DNA of 64,000 nt from Oopsacas minuta. Lineage: Eukaryota; Porifera; Hexactinellida; Lyssacinosida; Leucopsacidae. The notes beneath the pieces were generated by a model, which did no database searches, was not told the origin of the DNA, and was given only the letters and a program-made list of their open reading frames with translations. This document shows positions 1 through 11,041 of this stretch, piece by piece. The DNA lies in contig JAKMXF010000308.1 of the NCBI GenBank assembly GCA_024704765.1, positions 286,026 to 350,025 on the forward strand, in the 5' to 3' direction. The stretch's first letter is position 1, and every line of letters begins with the position of its first letter. A program made the position numbers and the translations under genes.

Positions 1-813
1 TGTTAAGTGATACCCCAAAGAAAATACAGATGGTGGAATTCTATCATTGAAATAGGTAAATTGTAGGTGTGCCCAGCGAGTGACTGAGGTCATAAAATAT
101 CATCTTCAGAATGTTCGATCAAAGTCGATAAAAAACCAATCCCTCAATTCAAGAAGGACAAAAAACTGATTTTGAAGAATTTATCTCACAAATAACGCGA
201 CTTACTTGTAATATAAACTAGATACAATGTTTTTGTATCCGCTTAAACACATTATGATAAATGGATCTAACATAAGTGTCAAAACATTATCTAACATGTG
301 AGATCAAGTTAGTCAAATGCATCTTGGTCACGATTTTGATTCAAGCGAATTCTTTTTGCGAATGAATTGGTGAAATACCCTGTAAATACTTTATTCACTC
401 CAAAAAAGGACATGGCATCTTGAAACCCTTGCAGGAATATGTTTAGCCAATTTTGAGATATTATATATAAGAACAGGCGCCGGGGGTATTCTCATGAAAA
501 TATTCAGGAAATACGATATTGTAACTTTCGGATATAACAGTATTTGAAATGTGATACAGCGGAACCTAGTTAATACGAACACAGCTAATGAGAATTCCCA
601 GAGCATTAAAGGAGCGGCACTCCTATTTAATTGCAAACAATTTACAAATTTCATCGTTGTTCTGCATAAAATTCAGTATTCTTGCTAGAAAAAGTGGATG
701 CTGAGAATTTTTGTATTATCCACAATTTATTGAAATGGTTGACTGGCACATTTAGCAATTTCTTAATGTTAATTGGTTAAATTCAATCCTAAAAGAATAG
801 GAGGCGATTGGAG
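1..813. other. Non-coding stretch with a pogo-like repeat remnant
   Basis: No convincing gene. Around 552-600 the sequence carries a degraded cagcggaacctagttaat end. It resembles the ends of the pogo/Tc1-like MITEs found intact elsewhere in this window (7730-7903, 54187-54605). The longest reading frame here (391-654, minus) shows no domain and looks like chance. Confidence 0.4.
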
Positions 814-1216
814 CATGCTTGTCAAAAGGTCAGGTCATTTTTACGTCATTTTAGGTCATTCAGAATATTCTCAGCTCATTTTCAGGCTTCAGGGAATTTA
901 CGATATTCTTTCTAATCTTACCTTGTTAATCCCTTGACTTAATTAACCCCGTAAATTAAATTGAATCACTTCAATAATACGGTCAACTAGTAGTACGAGT
1001 ATGATATATCTTCAATGTAATAGGCTCCGGTCAAAATAAATACTGAGTAAAACTGGAAGTATATCCATCCATCCCTTAGTGTATGGTTTCCCCATTCCTA
1101 AGTTTGCACTCAATTGATTGTTAAATAACCTGAAAATGACCTGTATGAAATATTTTTCAAGATGACATGACTGGACTTGACCTGACCTGAATATGTAGGA
1201 CCATTTGACAAGCCTG
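814..1216. mobile_element. hAT-like MITE, copy 1 of the CAGGCTTGTC family
   Basis: Ends CATGCTTGTCAAAAGGTC and, on the opposite strand, CAGGCTTGTCAAATGGTC form the inverted termini. It is flanked by an 8-bp target duplication with one mismatch (GATTGGAG at 806-813, GATAGGAG at 1217-1224), the length expected for hAT elements. There is no coding capacity. A second, interrupted copy lies at about 46570-47420 in the same orientation and is alignable over most of its length. Confidence 0.8.
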
Positions 1217-1372
1217 GATAGGAGCGAGCTCTATTTTTCCTGCAGCAGGTGCCGTTGTGCGCTCCTTTTCTCAGTAGGGAGCGGAGGTGGGAGCGCCGCT
1301 CCTTTTCAGGCCGGCAGCGCGGAGCGAGAGCACACTCGAAAAATGAGGAGCGCTTAAAGCTCTGGAATTTCC
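1217..1372. other. GC-rich segment with GGAGCG/GCTCC motifs
   Basis: About 150 bp is visibly richer in G+C than its surroundings, with repeated ggagcg and gctcc words and roughly inverted ends (gagcgagctct near 1222; gcgcttaaagctct near 1350). It probably represents a short non-autonomous element inserted in a pogo-like repeat. The family is not recognised. Confidence 0.35.
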
Positions 1373-1882
1373 GGATAAGACAAACAAATATTTACACATA
1401 ATCGGGTCTCTATAGTGGTTATTCAATTGGTATTACTCCTATTAATACGAACTAGGGATTAGGCGAACAAAATTTGACAGTTCTACTGTATATGGATAGA
1501 GTGAAAATTTGACCGACAATTGTGTGCCCTCGATATAATCTCTAAATCCATTATCTACTGTTTCCAAGGAAATCCCATATATTAAATCTAGACTAGTATG
1601 GCCAAAATTATAGTATAATCGCGGAAATTGGAGTGTCAAACTTACACTCTAATTTGCCTTAAAACAAAACACGGTCTATATTTATTAACCGTTACAAAAT
1701 TCCCAGCTTGGGATCATAGGAAGTTTGCATACAAAAAGGTTACCTTTTGTAAATCCCTAAAGATTAGGATCATATTAAAGAATGTATAAAATCAATTATC
1801 AGTATCACAGTAATTATTTACAAATGATAGTACTCAAACTGGATCAAACTAATAGCAATTAAATAAATTTAACTCTCCAATG

Positions 1883-2584
1883 TTACGGGTACTCCTGAAG
1901 AAAATTCCGCACATTAATAGGGAATTTCTGATTGCCGAATTTAAGATCAGGACCACAAAGTGGAAATTCGTATTTTTCTTGGCAATTCATACTAGGAATT
2001 GAGTAATTAGAATTTGTATCAGAAACAATGAAATCATCATATATCATAGGTTTGTCTATTAGACCTGAGAGTAACAACATTTCGAGATCCACTCCAGCTG
2101 CATAGATTGTAATATTCATACTTTTATCATGCCAATGATCGCACTTGTTATTTGGATGATATGGGCAATTAATATTATGTTCAACATTCTGTATATATTC
2201 TTTGTCGTAGAAGAAATAAAGCAAATATTGGGAAGTGATATAGCTCGGAATATATAAACAATTGCTAAAAACCTTAGCTATAGTGGTTTTAATACATACT
2301 CCATTCTCAACGTAGTATCCGAATCCTGTGATAGAATTTAAATATACTTCATAGACCGGTATAGTATCTTTTGGATTCAGATAGTCCTTCTCACTAATTA
2401 CATATGAATCCAGAGAATAATCAGACTTGAACACTATGGAATTATATATATGAGCATATAACTTGTCAAAAGGTGTTTGAAAATTCGGTGAAGGTCTAAC
2501 TTGAGCTGTGTAGTTGAGAGAGATTGTGTATGATTGGATTTTCAGAATAAGTGAGCAAATACACAATAGTCGTAAAAACATCAT
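1883..2584 (-). CDS. Predicted secreted protein, unknown function (233 aa)
   Basis: An uninterrupted 233-residue reading frame starts at an ATG on the minus strand. Residues 1-18 (MMFLRLLCICSLILKIQS) look like a cleavable signal peptide. The mature part has six cysteines, in VENGVC, FSNC, NINC, NNKC, SMNC and PLC contexts, which would suit disulphide bonding outside the cell. Possible N-glycosylation sites are NYT, NIT and NYS. There is no membrane span after the signal and no family I recognise. It has no intron and stands isolated among repeats. Alternatives are one exon of a larger gene or a retrocopy. The length, signal peptide and paired cysteines argue against a chance ORF in AT-rich DNA. 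Function is unknown. Confidence 0.6.
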   Translation of the reverse strand: MMFLRLLCICSLILKIQSYTISLNYTAQVRPSPNFQTPFDKLYAHIYNSIVFKSDYSLDSYVISEKDYLNPKDTIPVYEVYLNSITGFGYYVENGVCIKTTIAKVFSNCLYIPSYITSQYLLYFFYDKEYIQNVEHNINCPYHPNNKCDHWHDKSMNITIYAAGVDLEMLLLSGLIDKPMIYDDFIVSDTNSNYSIPSMNCQEKYEFPLCGPDLKFGNQKFPINVRNFLQEYP

Positions 2585-2804
2585 TAATAATTTGATCTAG
2601 TGTTTCGAAAAAAAGGTAAACACATGACAAGAACTGAAGTAAGGATCTAAGAAAAAGCTAATAAGTGCATCTAAATTACATTTAATGACTTTCTGTGGTG
2701 ACACCGGAGCTGCTATGTATCTTTAGGTTATTAATCTCGGCAATGTATGCCTTGAGCATTCAGAATTTGGAAATTTGGAGAATTCTCAAATTGTGTAGCC
2801 ATGG

Positions 2805-2985
2805 TGATGTAATACTTTCATCATGAGTATGCATTGGGAAAGATTGTGACCTCATCACATTGAGGGGTACCTGTGATTCAAATTTCAACAATCTTTCATG
2901 CATGATACATTAGCTGAGCAGTGACTAATAATGTGATTTTTCAAAAATCCAAAAGTTGACAATTACGTCATAGTTAAGAATTTCT
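2805..2985 (+). repeat. Dispersed repeat, copy 1 of 3
   Basis: The core (acctgtgattcaaatttcaa ... gtgatttttcaaaaatccaa) recurs at 40262-40450 in the same orientation and at 23640-23830 inverted. No reading frame is conserved between copies, so it is a non-coding interspersed repeat. Confidence 0.7.
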
Positions 2986-3582
2986 GTTTAAGACTCGAAC
3001 TTGTTCCCGCCATACAGAATATTTTGTTTTCACAATATAGAAATAGATTATTCAAAAAATAGATTCAAGTTGGAATAGCTATTGGTTGACTGGCAATCAT
3101 CTATACATTAAAACGCGAGTAATCTGTCATATCAGGGATTGGTTAATCGACTTTGGGAGTATTATGTTGGCATGTATATCTCGGAAACAATGCACTATTG
3201 GCCGAATGAATGTACCACATACTAGCAGAAATGCATGTTATCATTCCATAAAAGCAAATTTTGTCAAAATATACCAGATTATATATTTTGTAATCAATAA
3301 TTCAGCGAATTATTAAATATATGCTCCATCTTAAAAACAATGTAGTACGTTAAATATTGATATTTGATTAAAATGTTGAAATACGAAATGTTCTAAAATC
3401 GTTCCTTTATGAGAAGTTGGATGTATATTTCACCTATAGGAACGTAGTGTGAGTATACTCAGTCGCGTAAAGACCAAGAGCACAAAGAAATTTAGCTGTT
3501 CATTACTTAAGCTAACCCGAGGCACTAAGTTGTTTCACCATGACCTAGTTCGTTATCTGGTCACGAATTGTATGCGTCTTAT

Positions 3583-3690
3583 CCGATTATGTAATAACCG
3601 AATCATTTATAATGGATTTTAGGAGATAATTTCGGGTACTCGAGACAAGTACGTCTTATCCGAGAGTACGTCTTTAGCCGAGTTCTACTG
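3583..3690. mobile_element. Partial pogo/Tc1-like MITE
   Basis: The right end reads ccgagttctactg before a TA at 3691-3692 and contains tacgtcttatccgag words. This is the same family as the intact 174-bp MITE at 7730-7903. The left end could not be placed. Confidence 0.5.
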
Positions 3691-3692
3691 TA

Positions 3693-4990
3693 AATACATG
3701 CTACGTTTACGAATTGGATTCCTAGATTATCCCGGAAAAGGTCACATTCGCATGAGAAGTATGACAATTAAGAGAGAAACTTACTTCCCGGATTATGTCA
3801 TAAAACACTCTTCACATACGAGAAGTGGATGTAGCTGATGTAACTTTCAGGATGCTAAATATTTATACTGATGATATTATGGGCGATAGAGGATAGTTCT
3901 GTCGTGTATTTTGACTTAGAAACCGATGTAAAACCAAGTCTATTTCGTATTAGTGTCTTGTCTACCTCTGTCCACCCCATTAACTACCAAAATTCAGTAG
4001 AAAATTAATACAATTATTTACTCACCCACTTACTACCTGGTAGAAAGTGGACCAAAAATTCAAATGTTTTAGATAGGGATCAAAGAATGACGAGGGTATA
4101 AAGGTTAAAGAACCATTGCGCTGAGGCAATGGTTGTCACTAAAAAATTGGACCAGGACAGCAGGGATTGGGAAAATACTACAATATTCACATACGAAATC
4201 AAATGGTGCATCTTGGCACGAATAAATATATATTATTGATTTTGTACGCACAATATACACACAAAATATATACGTAACTACAAAGTATTTCCAGGCCGAA
4301 ATGACATAATCTACCTGCTTACATACCGAATATGTCAAATGGATGTTCTAAAGTTGAAACCCTGTAATTAGTTAATTAATTAATTTACGGCTACAAAATT
4401 TGTACCATGGGATCTAAGGATGTTGCTATACAAAATATTAAATTTTGTCATGATAATGTTCGCGCGTTTCAGAGTTATAGTGTTGACCATGGATGGCATA
4501 TTTTTGCCAATATTCACCCATAACTTGACAACCTTCAATATTAAGGTCAATATGCTATCTCTGGGAATCATGATGTAATCTAGAAAATGACTATATATGG
4601 TATTATTGATGTTTGCTCAATATTCTTTGGAGATATCATATCAAAATGCATTACGTATTAGGGTATAAATAACTTATATATAGCTCAGCTAAACTATAGT
4701 ACAGTTTTTGTGTATTAGCTTTTCTATCTTAGAGGAAGGGTCAGCTATATATAAGAAATCTCATTAGGGTATGAGATTATACCTCAATGTTAGTTACGCA
4801 GGAGCATTGTCTTAGTGCAAGGGTGCTCAAACGGTTGCCCGCGGAAAATTCGCTTGTATTTTCATTATTCATGAAGAATACATATCCTAGATGTTGTTGA
4901 TGACCTTCAAGGAGGTCATCAAATTTAGACTAAATATATTCATCAAAATTGTATACGATTCACCTTGTAAAAGTGCACAGAAATAAATAA
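3693..4990. other. Non-coding stretch, one MITE end
   Basis: No gene is supported. Near 4818, caagggtgctcaaacggttg followed by cccgcgg resembles the 5' end of hAT MITEs of the CAGGGGTGCTCAAAC type. Its partner end was not found. Confidence 0.35.
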
Positions 4991-5619
4991 CATTGTACAA
5001 CAAATTTTCATTTTGGAAAAAAACGAGAACCTGATTAGGCCTCTATAGTCAATTAGGATCTCCTGATTCCGAATATGAATACTGTTTTGCTCAATCATGC
5101 ACCAATTCAATAGAATTCAACTCACAAATTGAGAAAATGGCATATATTACCAAAAAATTTCCACTTAAATATCAACTAGTCATGTAAAGCTCGTGAGGAT
5201 TTTTAAATTCGCGGTTTTGTTGAATTCATTTAGTACAAGAAATAGCTTCGTATTTGCTAAACCTTTTATTTATATGGTTTCTACGATATTTTGTGATTTT
5301 TTTCTCATTTTTTGTACTTATGATTTAGATTTCGTTAGTAAATGACCAATTTTTTGCCTATACTAGCTCGTTCTGGTATATATTTGCTCTAAATACGATG
5401 TAGTTTAATAATCATCTCAGGTTTTACATGACTAGATGATATTTCGATATATAATTTTTGTAGATTGTTGTAATTTCCCATTTTGAATGTTAAATTCTAT
5501 AAAATTGTTGCGTGATTGAGCAAAACTGTATTCATATTGGGAATCAGGAGATCCTAATTGACTTTAGAGGCCTAATCAGGTTCTTGTTTTTTGCCAAAAT
5601 GAAAATTTGTTATACAGTG
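4991..5619. mobile_element. Foldback MITE with ~145-bp inverted ends and TAA target duplication
   Basis: The left terminus CATTGTACAACAAATTTTCA and the opposite-strand right terminus CACTGTATAACAAATTTTCA continue as a nearly identical inverted repeat for about 145 bp (4991-5135 against 5475-5619). TAA flanks both sides (4988-4990, 5620-5622), a PIF/Harbinger-like target duplication. There is no ORF. Superfamily assignment is tentative because it rests on a 3-bp duplication only. Confidence 0.75.
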
Positions 5620-5622
5620 TAA

Positions 5623-6417
5623 TCTATTCTTACCCAAGATATTTGCACGATTTTAGCTTGTTTCGGAAACTAAGAAGTACTAAGTATCAAATACATTTGC
5701 ATGGGGAAATTATTAAGATTCATTATAATAAAATGATCAACAGACACAAGATGATAATCACATTTTGTTACTGACATTTTGCATCATTTGGACGCTTTTG
5801 GGTATATAGAATAGTCATAGAATTGATGAGCTATTTCTAAGTGTATCAAAAACAATTTAGCCTATATTTTTGATGACTTTGAATATAACCTCAATCTATG
5901 ATGTATATGTATATATATATATGTATATACAATAGAACCTCGTTAATAGGAACACGGTTAATACGAATTTCCTGATAAGACAACACACATATTAACACAA
6001 AACCTGGTCCATTACATTTTAATGTTGTTATATTTTACCGAAACGGTGTATGATCGTAGGAAATAGACTGTAGGCGTGAAGGACCTATTCCTATTGTATA
6101 TTTTGCATGGTATTCAAGTATTGAGAAAGTATTTTGAACAAATATACCTACTGCATTTGGTCTGAAATCCAAATAGTAACGCGATCAGACTTATTGATCC
6201 AATAATACTTTGATATGATCAAACTAGTTTCATTGTCTTAGGAGTGCTTCAATCGTCAGATAATAATTGTTTTTCTAAACACCTTATACATACTCAAGAC
6301 AGAGAGACGAACACTCGCTCAGTTCACGAGTATAACATGAGAGGCAGAAGCTAAATTGAAAGTTTTCAAAGTAAAAGCAAAATACAAGGAAACACAAACA
6401 AACTAAAAATATAGTAA
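5623..6417. other. Non-coding stretch: (TA)n tract and pogo-like end
   Basis: A short TATG/TA-rich tract lies at about 5903-5930. Just after it comes a TA-flanked caatagaacctcgttaat end of the pogo-like MITE type. No gene is supported. Confidence 0.4.
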
Positions 6418-6572
6418 AGGGCCAATCAAACGTTACCCTACAAGGGGAGGGGAATGGTATGCGAATTGTGATAACCCAATTCTTTTGTATCACAAAACGG
6501 CAAAAGAGCGTGACAAAAGGAGGGGTGTCAAAATTTAGGGAAATTTGCTTTAAGTAACGTTTACCGGCCCCT
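6418..6572. mobile_element. MITE, GGGGCC...AAACGTTAC family, copy 1
   Basis: Termini agggccaatcaaacgttac and, on the other strand, aggggccggtaaacgttac are inverted. A second copy at 44265-44425 lies in the opposite orientation, with ccctacaaggggag and aaatttccctaaattttga inside. A 104-codon reading frame spanning this element is repeat sequence, not a gene. Confidence 0.65.
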
Positions 6573-6839
6573 AAAAGACAATAATAGTAGAATAACATTG
6601 TAGAAATATCGAATCCATTATTAATGCAATATTAGGCCAAATAGTATATTTTATGAATTTGATTGAACTAAAGCCAGAGGCGATCTAAGGTTTGTGGCCT
6701 GTAAGGTGCAGTAAAATATTTAAAGTAGCCCATAGCTTTAAAAGTTTTACTGCCCCTGGTATAGAGGGACGGGTGGTGAGATTTTTTTTCTTGATAAATC
6801 GTTTTTCAAGTTCCCGTCGCTTATCCAGGGAAATACGGT

Positions 6840-7245
6840 AGACTGAATCCGATTTTCACACTTTTGAATTAATCATATGTAATTTAGTTGTTGTTTTCAT
6901 GAATATAAAGTCAACGAATAATAAAAAGGTCAACATATAGGCAGATATTTTTCTTAACGGCTTCAATGGGTAGCATAGTACCTGAATCCTAACTTGGTGT
7001 TTTCAAGTTTCTCATATATAAATATGTCGTTGTTTGTGTGTAAAGTAAGGAAATTCTAATTAGCCCCAATACTTGGTTTCAAAGGTTAAATTATTTAATT
7101 TAGCACTTTCAAGTTTCTCAAATGTAAATTGTTGTTATGAAAATTAACGGAGTCACGAATTGCCGAGCTCCACACAAACATGAAGTGTTCGCAAGCCTCG
7201 CAGCGCGAGCAAGCGAAGCGCGCTTGTTATACTAAATAATGATTA
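6840..7245 (+). repeat. Helitron-like dispersed repeat (partial)
   Basis: It contains repeated tttcaagtttctcatatata blocks and ends in a GC-rich hairpin-capable tract (gcgcgagcaagcgaagcgcgc). This matches the layout of the fuller copy at 51607-52080. It has no ORF and no inverted termini. The Helitron assignment is inferred from the 3' hairpin and from the other copy. Confidence 0.4.
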
Positions 7246-7729
7246 CTTATTGAATGCACGTAGAATAAGATAAAATTGTGTACATTCGTACAGTCCCAGA
7301 GTAGATGCCCATGAATGACACGGCATTAACAATATTCACCTACTATAACTTCACAATCTTTAAGAACTTGGTGATAAATTCCTTGTTTTAAATATCTAAG
7401 ACAAGTATTACTTACTCCATATATGAGAAATCATTGAAATTCGAACACATGTGCCCTACAATATAACCCATGCCATTATTATAGAGTTTGAATTCAAGTG
7501 AAAATCTTGAAAGTTGCGTAGCCAGCTTTACTCATATGTCGACGAAAGTTCTTATGCACTTTTCAGTGATGGGAAGGGTAATGGACTCATGGAGCCATGG
7601 TCAATTTCCTGGATTAGTGAAAAGTCACTCTTTTATTCGGGGGATAAGTTTTTAATAGTTTCAAATCCGGGGCCATATCTCAATTTGCCACTTATAAAGG
7701 TTTGGCTGTATAATCTAATTATGTATATA

Positions 7730-7903
7730 CAGTAGAACGGATAAGACGTACCCCTCGGGAAACGAAAATTAGTACGTACTATTCGTAGTAAGTCTTATGA
7801 CCCTTATCCGAATATTTTCCTATACAAATAGTACAATAATAGAACATCCGTTAAGGAGAAAAGTAGGTACTTACCCAGAGTACGTACTAACCGAGTTCTC
7901 CTG
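7730..7903. mobile_element. 174-bp pogo/Tc1-like MITE with TA target duplication
   Basis: Left end CAGTAGAACGGATAAGACGT and opposite-strand right end CAGGAGAACTCGGTTAGTAC are imperfect inverted repeats. TA flanks both sides (7728-7729, 7904-7905). TACGTACT words recur inside. It has no coding capacity, so it would need a Tc1/pogo-type transposase in trans. Confidence 0.75.
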
Positions 7904-8070
7904 TATCTATAGAACTTGGCCATGGTGTGTTTACTGACTGTGTCGGACAGTTGATTTGTACAAAAAGAAAATGTAACAGGAATTCTTAAGAAAATATACA
8001 CATTAGAAATAGTGATAACAGGGACAAATAGCTACATCTTCAGCTTTGATTATATATACAGATTTATATT

Positions 8071-8922
8071 CTAGAACATCTCTCTTAGCCTTTCCTTTAA
8101 AAGGTAAGGTAACGGTAGCTGGTCAATACCTTCCGGCCTTGTTAACCTCTTATATACCATCATTAAACATTGTTCTTTGAGTGATGATTGATGACGGAGA
8201 TATGTTAACTTTATTGATTTCGCAGAACCATATACATCTATTACTGCCTGATATTTAAACCCCTTAGGCAAGTTTGATACGGCGACACCTTGATAGATGC
8301 CATTTTTGTAAAATATCATTCGATTTTTGTTATCAATACTTAGTGCTACAATATCTCCAACTTTTAGCGACTCAAAGTTCAGGACATAGTCCTCTTCACG
8401 ATTGCGATTATGAAGTTTTCCCGAAGATAGTATCCAATAGTCTTCTCGTGCGTAGAATGTCATCCCATTTGGAGGTATGGTCTTGAGTGTACGGGGTGCT
8501 TGTGTAGTTATACCAAACCGCATATGTCCAGCCCAGCCCTGAGCTTCTGAAAGAAATTCCAATTGCACAATGTCGTTAACCTCAATTGGCTGCGACATGA
8601 ATACAACACAATTTGAGTAAGAATTGTGCCGGCTTACTGTACAATAATCTGTAGAGAATGAAGCGTTGTAACCATGATAGTTTTTGTCAATTGTAACAGC
8701 GGGATCTTGTTTATAAGTAAATCCAAGCATTTTGAGATTAGAGTAATAATCATGACGTAAGTAGAGCTTGGAACAACTACCAACTTGTTCTTCCTGAACC
8801 GAAGAGGAGGCTAAATATATTTGGCTGCAGGTGTCAGGAGCAGTTGTTTTCGAAATTTCTGTAGAGTCGACTTCCATATTGCTTTCAAATGGAAAAGATT
8901 GTTCTTGTTGTGTAGGATCCAT
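8071..8922 (-). CDS. NEURL2: Neuralized-like protein 2 (NHR domain + SOCS box), 283 aa
   Basis: NEURL2/Ozz-family proteins are substrate receptors of Cullin-RING ubiquitin ligases. The N-terminal ~58 residues are low complexity. A Neuralized homology repeat follows (about 65-245): the TVSRHNSYSNCVVFMSQPIE strand pair, WAGHMRFGITTQAP, YWILSSGKL, IFYKNGIYQG and YQAVIDVYGSAKSIKLTYL. A C-terminal SOCS box has a textbook elongin BC box (SLKEQCLMMV) and then QLPLPYLLKE. Length (283 aa) and architecture match vertebrate NEURL2, including a C-terminal IDVYGSAKSIKL block equivalent to its VDVFASTKSVRL. The start ATG is preceded by stops, and no intron is seen. The gene is intact and is the best-supported host gene of the left half. 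Orthology is inferred from remembered family structure, not from a search. Confidence 0.82.
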   Translation of the reverse strand: MDPTQQEQSFPFESNMEVDSTEISKTTAPDTCSQIYLASSSVQEEQVGSCSKLYLRHDYYSNLKMLGFTYKQDPAVTIDKNYHGYNASFSTDYCTVSRHNSYSNCVVFMSQPIEVNDIVQLEFLSEAQGWAGHMRFGITTQAPRTLKTIPPNGMTFYAREDYWILSSGKLHNRNREEDYVLNFESLKVGDIVALSIDNKNRMIFYKNGIYQGVAVSNLPKGFKYQAVIDVYGSAKSIKLTYLRHQSSLKEQCLMMVYKRLTRPEGIDQLPLPYLLKERLREMF

Positions 8923-8939
8923 TGAGATCGAATAAATGT

Positions 8940-9774
8940 TTATCTAACTAGATAATTGTAGCTTGTATAAAATGGTAATAAATATAAATCTGTAACTAAT
9001 TTATAGTCGAGAGATATAAAACAATGTGGTGAATAGCAAAGTAGTTGAATGGTAACCATATTGTTTTATGGAAATAACATTCCAATGTTTTCAAGTCGAA
9101 GCTACCAAAATTCATAATATGAAAAGGTCAGTTAATTAGTAGAAATAATATATCGAATTATCCATAATCATAAACCAGAGAAACCACAAGATTATGATGA
9201 AATAAATAATCTAATACTATATCGTCGACTGTGTCAATAGAAAATAGATTGTATTACAAGAATGTTCATTATGATGAAAGATCTCTACTATTCTTAAAAC
9301 ATGATTAATCTGTAAAATAAATTATTACCGCGGATAATAGCCGGGGCGATTATTAATTTCAAAGCCCTTTGAGAGGCAAGTTGGGATTTTTGTAAACACT
9401 TAAATTTCTATATAATAATACCTATGTGCAGTGTGGTCTTTATCAATGGGCAAACTGGGCACTGCCCAAGGCCTACTTTTTCTGATGAAAGGCATTGGTG
9501 CTCTTCGTACACGCTAAGGGATAGATGGAATTGGTCCAAAAACTACTGGATGTTGTTCTGAAATTATTCAAATTTGTCAGAAAATGGAATCGCTGGAATT
9601 GGACCTAAAAAGGTCCGATATGTGTCCCAAACTCAAAACTGGACTTTATCCAAAAACTCTAATGCTAGAATTTGTCCAAAAATGTTCTATAATGTTTCGC
9701 GTTCAAATAAACCCACAAACAACCAATGGGTGCCGAAGAAATTGGAAAACAGTCCTTGAAAAACTCGACACTAA
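8940..9774. other. Non-coding stretch upstream of the NEURL2-like gene
   Basis: The first part should hold the promoter of the minus-strand NEURL2-like gene, but no clear core element can be assigned. From about 9440, gggcaaactgggcactgccc and later sequence look like decayed MITE material. The two overlapping ORFs at 9574-9904 run into repeats and are not supported. Confidence 0.35.
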
Positions 9775-9860
9775 CAGGGTTCTCATCTCTCACGATTTCC
9801 GGCCTTCAAATACCCCAGAAGAATCTCACGATTTTGAAGGTTTCCAGGTTGAGAGCCCTG
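9775..9860. mobile_element. 86-bp hAT-like MITE (CAGGG-TCTCA...GAGAGCCCTG)
   Basis: Left end CAGGGTTCTCATCTCTCACG and opposite-strand right end CAGGGCTCTCAACCTGGAAA are inverted. The flanks share CACTAA (9769-9774, 9861-9866), shorter than the 8 bp usual for hAT. Related sequence lies at 11652-11766 and 46225-46346. Confidence 0.6.
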
Positions 9861-10714
9861 CACTAATCCAAGGAAAAATTCTTCACAACCATCCTAATAG
9901 ATAGATAGATAGATAGACTTTAATTAGAGAGGATAACCTATTCACAAATGTGATCTTCCATCGGGCCTCTGTACATTAAATCCAGATACATACAAATAAA
10001 AATTACAGACAAGATAAAAACAAATACGCAAACAACAGGAACAAAAACACAAGGATAAAACAATAGTATATACTATATAATAGGTTCATAGTTCCAAGTG
10101 ATATAAAGTGATTTTCTTGCATCAAAGTACTAATATATACAGAAAAATGTAGTCAGGAAATGTGTGCATTAGATATAAACTGTTGAAAAATTGTAGGGAA
10201 TTTGATTGCTTAATATGAGAATTCAAATCGTTGTATAATTTGGCAGAAGAATAAGCGAAACTGTTTTTATATAAAGAAATGTTAGCTCTCGGAAGCTATA
10301 ATGAATAGGTGCTAATCAGGGTATTATAAAGACATTTCAGAACGCGGTCCTATTCTTGATGAATAATAAAATATTCCAGTGATACATCTAGCAGACCTCC
10401 TTTATAACGTATTCAGACGGTTTAAGTAACAAGTAGCTGCCCCTCCCCATACTGTTCTGCAATAATCTAGGTGAGATTCAATGAAAGAATAGTAGTAAGT
10501 CAATAAGATGTTAATTATAGGAACTTTTTAATCTTATAAGGTACTTTTAACCGAAGGCTTATCTTTGTAACTAATTTAGCTTTATGTCTAGAGAAAGATA
10601 GTTTATCGTCAATTTCAACACCTAGAATTTGTGATGTGATACATGTCTTGATAACTTTCATTAACTCGGATCGTGAGTTGTTTCATATTTTGATGTGCTA
10701 ACCTTTGTCTAGTA

Positions 10715-10993
10715 CAGGGGTGGGCAAACTACGGCCCGATTGTGATTTTGAATATATTTGCAGTACTCGAATTATTTGATCACTGTATTACTCTTCCTGA
10801 CTCATTCGGAAATTCCGTCCCATGGAAAATTTGATTAATATTAGTTAATTATTATGTAGGATTATTGTTTATTTTACTATTAGCTAGTAGAGTTTCTCTA
10901 ATTAGAACATGGAACGTAGTCGTAGGTCAATACGGCCCACAGAAAATTTATAATTAGAGTGCGGCCCGCGCAGAAAAAGTTTACCCACCCCTG
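10715..10993. mobile_element. 279-bp hAT MITE inside the LINE
   Basis: Left end CAGGGGTGGGCAAACTACGG and opposite-strand right end CAGGGGTGGGTAAACTTTTT are inverted, with CGGCCC motifs internally. The target duplication is GTCTAGTA (10707-10714) and GCCTAGTA (10994-11001), 7 of 8 identical. It splits the LINE coding sequence, so it inserted later. Confidence 0.85.
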
Positions 10994-11041
10994 GCCTAGT
11001 ACACAAACATAGAACAAGACTTCATATTATTAATTACCATG

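Noticed and set aside
6284-6598. 104-codon minus-strand ORF
   Set aside because: It spans a MITE that recurs at 44265-44425 with no conserved frame.
7514-7735. A second NPGP motif (FLIVSNPGP) in a short plus-strand frame
   Set aside because: It lacks the D(V/I)E part of the 2A consensus, the frame has no coding support, and it runs into a MITE.
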